DNA of 8,067 nucleotides from Planctomycetota bacterium (GTDB taxonomy: Bacteria > Planctomycetota > UBA1135 > GCA-002686595): NCBI GenBank assembly GCA_027623615.1, contig JAQBVH010000112.1, positions 1-8,067 on the forward strand. Direction: 5' to 3'. This document shows positions 4,402 through 8,067 of the stretch, in pieces. Under the pieces are notes generated by a model. It had not been told where the DNA came from. It ran no database searches and saw only the letters and a program-made list of their open reading frames with translations. Each line of letters starts with the position of its first letter. Within the stretch, counting starts at the first letter, position 1. Position numbers and translations under genes: made by a program.

Positions 4402-6588
4402 CTAGAGGAAGAGGACCTCGGTCCCGTCCGTGAAGTTCGAGGTGGTGCCCGGGTTCTTGTCGCGGAACCAGGCCTGGAAGTTCCAGGACTGACCAGGCAG
4501 CACCGGACCGCCGAAGGGGCTGGGGAAGTTCGCCAGGTCGAGCTGGGCGCTGAAGGTGCCACCGGCGCCGGAGCTCTGCAGCTGGCTCGAGAAGCGCAGG
4601 ACCTGGCCGCCGACGCAGAGGTTGCCCTGGGAGCCGGGGGGCTGCACGAAGCCCTGGGTCATCGAGGCGATGAAGTAGCCAAACTCGTTGGCGGGCATGT
4701 CCGTGGCGGTCACGTGGAAGTCGTTGTCCGCGACGGTCGCGCTGCCGCTGGCCGCGATCGACGCCGGGCCGCCGGTCGAGTTGTCGTTGGCCGCGCAGTA
4801 GTTCACGCCGATTCCGCCGATGACCAGGTGGCCGTCCGAGACCGACTCGTTGCCGACGAAGTCCTCGAAGAACAGCTCGAAGGCGTGGGAGCACGCCCCG
4901 TCGAGGCCCGCGAACGCGGAACGATGCACCTCACCGCCGAGGCGCGTCATCGCCACCTCGGTGCCGCCGGCCGACACGGTGATCGTGCCGGTCGCGCCCG
5001 AGACAGTGGAGGTGTAGGTGTAGACGCCAGGCGTCACGAACACGCGGCTGGCCGTGCCGCCCGAGCCAGCCAGGCCGAGCATGTAGTCCCAGGGCGCCGT
5101 GGTGCTGGTCGCGTCCTGCGCGGTGGCGTCGTTGTTGACGAACTCGACCTTGTCACCGGGCCCGATCACGAGGTTGGCCGGCGCGAAGGCCCCGCCGGTG
5201 TGCATGACCGTCTCGGTCGTGCCGGTGATCTTGGCGGCCACGGCGCGCCCGGTGACGTAGTCGACGCCGTCGTCGCGCACCTGGTCCTTCACGCGGGCGA
5301 GCAGGATCGTCGACGGCGCGATGCCTGACGGCACGTTCACGTCGATGACCCGCGGCGGCACGTCGTCCGGGTCGCCCGTGTTGAGGTACAGGCGGTTCAG
5401 GAAGTTCCCGGACTCACCCTGGCCCGTGACGATGTCGTAGGCGCCGTCGTTGTCGACGTCGCCGATCGCCAGGTCGAGGGTCGAGTCGGCGACCTGCGTG
5501 ATCCGGTTCGAGTTGTAGGTGAACGCGAAGCCGCCGTTGTTGCGATAGGCGCGTTCGTTGGCGCCGAGGGAGCCGACGATGACGTCGTAGTCCTCGTCGT
5601 TGTCCCAATCGATGAGCCCGATCTCGTTGTCGTCCGTGCCCTGGGACGTCGGCGCGCCCGACGTGTAGTTCAGGTTCGTCGTCTCGATCAGCTGGTTCTG
5701 CATGTGCCCTTCGTTGAAGCCGTCGAGGCTCACGAAGAACAGGTCGTGGTCCGTATCGCCGTCCAGGTCGGCGACCTCGGCCTCGTAGACGCTGCTCGAG
5801 GTGCCCGGGACCAAGTTCGAGGCGTCCGTGAACGCGCCCGTGCCGTCGTTGAGGAGCAGGTAGTGATCCTGCGCGCCGTTGTTCGCGCGGCAGAACACGA
5901 GACAGTCGATGTCCCAGTCCAGGTCCACGTCCTCGAACTGCACGTCCATGTGCGCCATCTTCAACGGCGGGAGGAAACTGCCGTCGAGGGAGAAGTTGCC
6001 GGTGCCGTCGTTGATGTAGAGGGCGGGGCGGCCACCCGGGGCGCCGAACCAGTTGCTGCCGGAGTCGCTCAGGATGACGTCCTGGTCCCCGTCGTTGTCC
6101 ACGTCCGCGAACATCACGCCGGCCGAGGAGTGCAGGTTCGTGAACCCACGCGCGGCGCTCTCCATCGTGAAGAAGCCGGTGCCGTCGTTGATGTAGAGGA
6201 AGGGTACGTCCGTGTTGAAGCCGTTCGCGAAGATCGCGTCGACGAAGCCGTCACCGTTCACGTCGGCGGTGGCCACGTTTTTGGCGTTGGAGGTGCTGTT
6301 CCCCAGACGCGCGACACTCTCGTCGGTGAAGCTCAGAGTTCCGGCCGACTCCACGAACTGGTTGATCCAGAGCTTGTTCTGGCGCTTGGTGCCAGGACCG
6401 CTGAAGCCGTCGCCCTCGGCGAAGAAGATGTCGAGGTCGCCGTCCTGGTCGACATCGGCCATCTCGACGCCTTCGGTCCAGCGGGCCGTACCGGGAAACA
6501 TCCCGGGCGTGTGGACGAACTGCTGAGCAGATACGGGCGCGGCGGCGGCGAACGCCAAACCGAGCGCCGAGGTGCGGATTCGGAGCAT
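4402..6588 (-). CDS. Secreted FG-GAP/VCBS repeat protein with inserted cupredoxin-like domain
   Basis: A 728-residue exported protein of unknown function. I start it at the ATG at 6588 because that places a signal peptide first (MLRIRTSALGLAFAAAAPVSAQQ, cleavage near residues 21-22); the 32 extra upstream residues of the open frame look non-coding. Seven Asp-rich motifs begin at residues 45, 109, 162, 220, 274, 327 and 377. The fourth (DVDLDWDID), fifth and sixth are degenerate. Together they suggest a seven-bladed calcium-stabilised beta-propeller. Residues about 411-460 and 541-592 look like two halves of one Ig-like domain (PPRVIDVNVP ... FVGNES) interrupted by a cupredoxin-like domain at about 461-540. 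Residues about 595-728 form a separate C-terminal domain. No Shine-Dalgarno is visible: the leader just ahead of the ATG is pyrimidine-rich on this strand. It is first in a row of three minus-strand genes, but the 124-bp spacer and hairpin may separate its transcription. An adhesive, matrix or surface role is inference. Confidence 0.9.
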   Translation of the reverse strand: MLRIRTSALGLAFAAAAPVSAQQFVHTPGMFPGTARWTEGVEMADVDQDGDLDIFFAEGDGFSGPGTKRQNKLWINQFVESAGTLSFTDESVARLGNSTSNAKNVATADVNGDGFVDAIFANGFNTDVPFLYINDGTGFFTMESAARGFTNLHSSAGVMFADVDNDGDQDVILSDSGSNWFGAPGGRPALYINDGTGNFSLDGSFLPPLKMAHMDVQFEDVDLDWDIDCLVFCRANNGAQDHYLLLNDGTGAFTDASNLVPGTSSSVYEAEVADLDGDTDHDLFFVSLDGFNEGHMQNQLIETTNLNYTSGAPTSQGTDDNEIGLIDWDNDEDYDVIVGSLGANERAYRNNGGFAFTYNSNRITQVADSTLDLAIGDVDNDGAYDIVTGQGESGNFLNRLYLNTGDPDDVPPRVIDVNVPSGIAPSTILLARVKDQVRDDGVDYVTGRAVAAKITGTTETVMHTGGAFAPANLVIGPGDKVEFVNNDATAQDATSTTAPWDYMLGLAGSGGTASRVFVTPGVYTYTSTVSGATGTITVSAGGTEVAMTRLGGEVHRSAFAGLDGACSHAFELFFEDFVGNESVSDGHLVIGGIGVNYCAANDNSTGGPASIAASGSATVADNDFHVTATDMPANEFGYFIASMTQGFVQPPGSQGNLCVGGQVLRFSSQLQSSGAGGTFSAQLDLANFPSPFGGPVLPGQSWNFQAWFRDKNPGTTSNFTDGTEVLFL
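4405..4806 (-). other. C-terminal domain of the FG-GAP protein (NYC...WNFQAWFRD type)
   Basis: Residues about 595-728 begin at NYCAANDNSTG and run through SASG-like strands, PANEFGYFIASMTQGFV, GNLCVGG, WNFQAWFRDKNP and a terminal SNFTDGTEVLFL. Cys597 and Cys658 could form a disulfide. I recall very similar C-termini on many otherwise unrelated secreted proteins of Planctomycetota of this type, which suggests a shared sorting, anchoring or capping domain. It is not a domain for which I can name a function. Confidence 0.6.
4969..5208 (-). other. Cupredoxin-like domain lacking copper ligands
   Basis: Residues about 461-540 follow the plastocyanin/azurin pattern: AFAPANLVIGPGDKVEFVNND, then a loop, then FVTPGVYTYTSTVSG and a closing GTITVSA strand. 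Compared with the usual VNND-xxxH and YxYxCxxH, the ligand positions read Gln491 (for His), Ser527 (for Cys) and Ser530 (for His). The fold is probably kept but a type 1 copper site is not possible as written. Confidence 0.65.
5998..6022. repeat. 25-nt exact direct repeat, copy 1
   Basis: Identical to 6175-6199. On the minus strand it encodes LYINDGTG (residues 190-197) in the third propeller repeat region of the FG-GAP protein. It reflects internal duplication or strong codon-level conservation of propeller blades. Confidence 0.7.
6175..6199. repeat. 25-nt exact direct repeat, copy 2
   Basis: Second copy of the repeat at 5998-6022, encoding LYINDGTG at residues 131-138 of the FG-GAP protein, 177 nt (59 codons) from the first. 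A related but diverged LLLNDGTG occurs at residues 244-251. Confidence 0.7.
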
Positions 6589-6739
6589 GCTGGAGAGGAG
6601 CTGAGGAGTCGGAGAGGAGGGGAGGCTCTCAAGTCTACCCGCCAATCCCGCGCCTCTGGGTAACCAGGGTGTTTCCGGTGCCACCGGGTCTTTCTCTCAC
6701 CCGTCTCGACCTGAGAGCCGCTTGCCGTAGGCTTCCGAG
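6589..6739. promoter_or_regulatory. Divergent intergenic region between the FG-GAP gene and thiE
   Basis: By position this 151-bp stretch must hold the promoters of both divergent genes, but I find no good -35/-10 pair for either. It contains two possible operator-like inverted repeats: CCGGT/ACCGG at 6675-6687 with a 3-nt loop, and CTCTCA (6694-6699) / TGAGAG (6712-6717) with a 12-nt spacer, 22 nt upstream of thiE. The part near the FG-GAP start (about 6591-6625) is purine-rich on the plus strand, making the FG-GAP leader pyrimidine-rich with no Shine-Dalgarno. Confidence 0.4.
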
Positions 6740-7414
6740 GTGCACGATCCCGCTCACCTTCGTCGTCGCCTGGCCGACGCGCGGCTGATGTTGCTCCTGA
6801 CTCCTGAGAGCTCAGCGCGTGATCCGCGCAGCCTCCTCGAGGAGCTCGAGGACCTCATCGACATCGTGCAAGTCCGTCCGAAGCCGCTCGGTGCCTCCAG
6901 GGGTCCCGCACCAGCTCGAGCCACGTTCGAGCTGGCGCTCGAGGCTCTGGACGTCCTCGGCACGGGCGCGGACGCGCCGCTCGTGATCGTGGACGACCGG
7001 GTCGACGTGGCCTGCGCTCTCTGGGAACGCGGCGTCGCCGGCGTGCACCTGGGCGCGGAGGACGCGCCGCCGCGCGTGGCCCGCGATCTGCTCGGACCCG
7101 GGCCCCTGATCGGACGGTCGACCCACACCCTGCAGGAGGTGGTGCTCGCCGGCGAGGAGCCCGTGGATTACCTCGGCTTCGGCCCCGTGAACCCCACGGC
7201 CACCAAGGGCTACGAGCGGGGCCTCGGGCCGGAGCTCGCCTGGGTCGCGAGCAGCGCCGCGCACTGCCCGCTCTTTCCGATCGGTGGCATCGACGCGACG
7301 AACGCGGACACCCTCGCCGAGGTGGGTCGCGCCGCGGTGGGTTCGGTCCTCTTGACCGCGCAGCGACCGCGCGAGGTGGCGCTCGCCCTGCGGGCGGCCC
7401 TAACTGCAGAGTGA
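6740..7414 (+). CDS. thiE: Thiamine phosphate synthase ThiE
   Basis: ThiE joins HMP pyrophosphate to carboxythiazole phosphate to give thiamine phosphate, in the cytoplasm. The 224 residues match the family length and TIM-barrel pattern: beta1 LMLLLTPE, then QVRPK (44-48, family QxRxK), VIVDDRVDVA (82-91), GVHLGAED (101-108), GRSTHT (125-130), DYLGFGPVNPTATK (143-156) and PIGGI (180-184). The TxTK of the pyrophosphate-binding loop (153-156) favours ThiE over the related TenI, which lacks it. Where the family usually has Asn-Asp, this protein has Asp85-Asp86. I take the GTG at 6740, because the helix LRRRLADAR before beta1 fits the family. GAGG directly abuts that codon, so initiation there is not strongly supported; the ATG at 6788 (residue 17) would remove that helix. 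No TPP riboswitch is visible upstream. No other thiamine gene is in the window. Confidence 0.9.
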   Translation: MHDPAHLRRRLADARLMLLLTPESSARDPRSLLEELEDLIDIVQVRPKPLGASRGPAPARATFELALEALDVLGTGADAPLVIVDDRVDVACALWERGVAGVHLGAEDAPPRVARDLLGPGPLIGRSTHTLQEVVLAGEEPVDYLGFGPVNPTATKGYERGLGPELAWVASSAAHCPLFPIGGIDATNADTLAEVGRAAVGSVLLTAQRPREVALALRAALTAE

Positions 7415-7501
7415 GCGCGAAGGCTGCGGAGCAGACGTCATTGTCCTTGCACGCGACACCTGTCGTCGTAGCAGCCGGGGTCTCGCACCAGGCGCAGACA
7501 C
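7415..7501. other. Short convergent spacer between thiE and queA
   Basis: These 87 bp separate the convergent 3' ends of thiE and queA. The only dyad is CGACA/TGTCG at 7454-7465 with a 2-nt loop, too tight to act as a normal terminator. I see no gene or clear terminator here. Confidence 0.4.
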
Positions 7502-8067
7502 CTACCGCAGGAGCAGCATCGCGTCGCCGTAGCTGTAGAACCTGTAGCCCCGCTCGAGCGCCTCGGCGTACAGACGCAGGACCCGCTCGCGTCCGGCGAG
7601 AGCGCTCACCAGAAGCAGCAGCGTGCTCCCCGGCAGGTGGAAATTCGTCAACAGGCCGTCCACCACGCGCAGCTCGTCACCGGGCTTGAGGAACAGGCGC
7701 GTCCCCCCCGCCCCCGCCACGAGCATGCCCTCGGCGTCGACGCTGGATTCGAGCGCGCGCACTGCGGTCGTCCCCACGGCCAGCACCCGCCCCCCCGCCG
7801 CACGGCAAGCTGCGATCGCCGCGACGGTCGCCGCCGGAACGTCGTAGGCCTCCGCGTGCATCTCGTGCTCCTCGACCTCGTCGACCTGGACCGGCGAGAA
7901 GGTGCCCAGCCCGACGTGCAGCGTGACCGCGGCCCGGCGCACGCCGAGCGCTTTCAGGTCGGCGAGCAGCTCCTCGGTGAAATGTAGCCCCGCGGTCGGA
8001 GCTGCGACCGCGCCAGGATGGCTCGCATAGACGGTCTGGTAGCGGTGCCGATCGAGGTCGTCGCGGG
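7502..8067 (-). CDS. queA: tRNA preQ1(34) S-adenosylmethionine ribosyltransferase-isomerase QueA, 3' part
   Basis: QueA transfers and isomerises the ribosyl group of S-adenosylmethionine onto preQ1 in tRNA to form epoxyqueuosine, the substrate of QueG. The gene enters the window from the right. The 187 complete codons visible are about half of the usual 340-360 residues. Signature segments occur in order: [20 protein letters not shown] followed by [56 protein letters not shown] followed by [19 protein letters not shown], and the C-terminal [12 protein letters not shown]. The open frame continues past the internal ATG at 7942, and the residues before that ATG already match QueA, so it is not the start. 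The gene converges on thiE. Together with queG at the other end it shows a queuosine-making organism. Confidence 0.97.
   Translation of the reverse strand, partial: RDDLDRHRYQTVYASHPGAVAAPTAGLHFTEELLADLKALGVRRAAVTLHVGLGTFSPVQVDEVEEHEMHAEAYDVPAATVAAIAACRAAGGRVLAVGTTAVRALESSVDAEGMLVAGAGGTRLFLKPGDELRVVDGLLTNFHLPGSTLLLLVSALAGRERVLRLYAEALERGYRFYSYGDAMLLLR

Noticed and set aside
2682..4562. Upstream extension of the ASPIC/UnbV frame to 4562
   Set aside because: The extra 95 residues overlap the conserved C-terminal domain of the preceding gene in another frame, cross the hairpin, and are Arg/Ser/Pro-rich filler.
5704..6663. 319-residue plus-strand open frame rich in Val, Glu and His
   Set aside because: It is the mirror of the repeated Asp-rich propeller blades on the other strand, so its regular look comes from those repeats; it has no ribosome site or known motif.
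6708..6740. CTGAGAG resembling the TPP riboswitch motif upstream of thiE
   Set aside because: The rest of the riboswitch (ACCC and the GAUAAUGCC-type helix) is missing, and only about 23 nt remain before the start codon, too little for the aptamer.
7454..7465. CGACA/TGTCG dyad between thiE and queA
   Set aside because: A 2-nt loop is too short for a stable hairpin and no U-tract follows on either strand.
7411..7689. 92-residue open frame starting in a GTGA overlap with the thiE stop
   Set aside because: It runs antisense over the conserved C-terminus of queA and is Arg/Ala/Ser-rich without motifs; the overlap with thiE is by chance.

Overview
The window is GC-rich chromosomal DNA that reads as Planctomycetota, probably the lineage around Saltatorellus and its relatives. 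This rests on three things recalled from that group rather than searched. The first is an ASPIC/UnbV-type FG-GAP gene coupled to a TPR gene. The second is a long secreted FG-GAP protein ending in an approximately 130-residue domain (FGYF / GNLC / WNFQAWFRD / SNFTDG motifs). The third is a tiny CPCC...CVDCGGEVRLF zinc-ribbon gene. No mobile element, CRISPR array, tRNA or rRNA is visible.

Layout. 1-954 (+) is the 3' part of queG (epoxyqueuosine reductase). 955-1336 is a 382-bp gap with several small hairpins but no convincing gene. 1337-1579 (+) is an 80-residue zinc-ribbon protein with a basic AT-hook-like tail. 1580-1746 is a convergent spacer with a pyrimidine tract and overlapping GC hairpins. 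Three minus-strand genes follow, transcribed from right to left: a secreted seven-repeat FG-GAP protein with an embedded cupredoxin-like domain (6588-4402), then, after a 124-bp spacer holding a perfect 14-bp inverted repeat, an FG-GAP/ASPIC-UnbV protein (4277-2682), whose stop overlaps the start of a TPR protein (2685-1747). A 151-bp divergent spacer separates this block from thiE (thiamine phosphate synthase, 6740-7414, +). The 3' half of queA (8067-7502, -) converges on thiE.

How the genes relate. QueA makes epoxyqueuosine on tRNA and QueG reduces it to queuosine, so two consecutive steps of one pathway bracket the window, on opposite strands and separated by unrelated genes. The middle block looks like a cell-envelope or extracellular module: two probable seven-bladed calcium-binding beta-propellers of different classes and a TPR protein with a signal peptide. 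The partners of these proteins are unknown.

Most noteworthy are the cupredoxin-like domain that has lost its copper ligands and interrupts an Ig-like domain, the unusual zinc-ribbon/AT-hook mini-protein, and the perfect hairpin just ahead of the ASPIC/UnbV gene. I do not see clear evidence of a wholly new multi-gene system.
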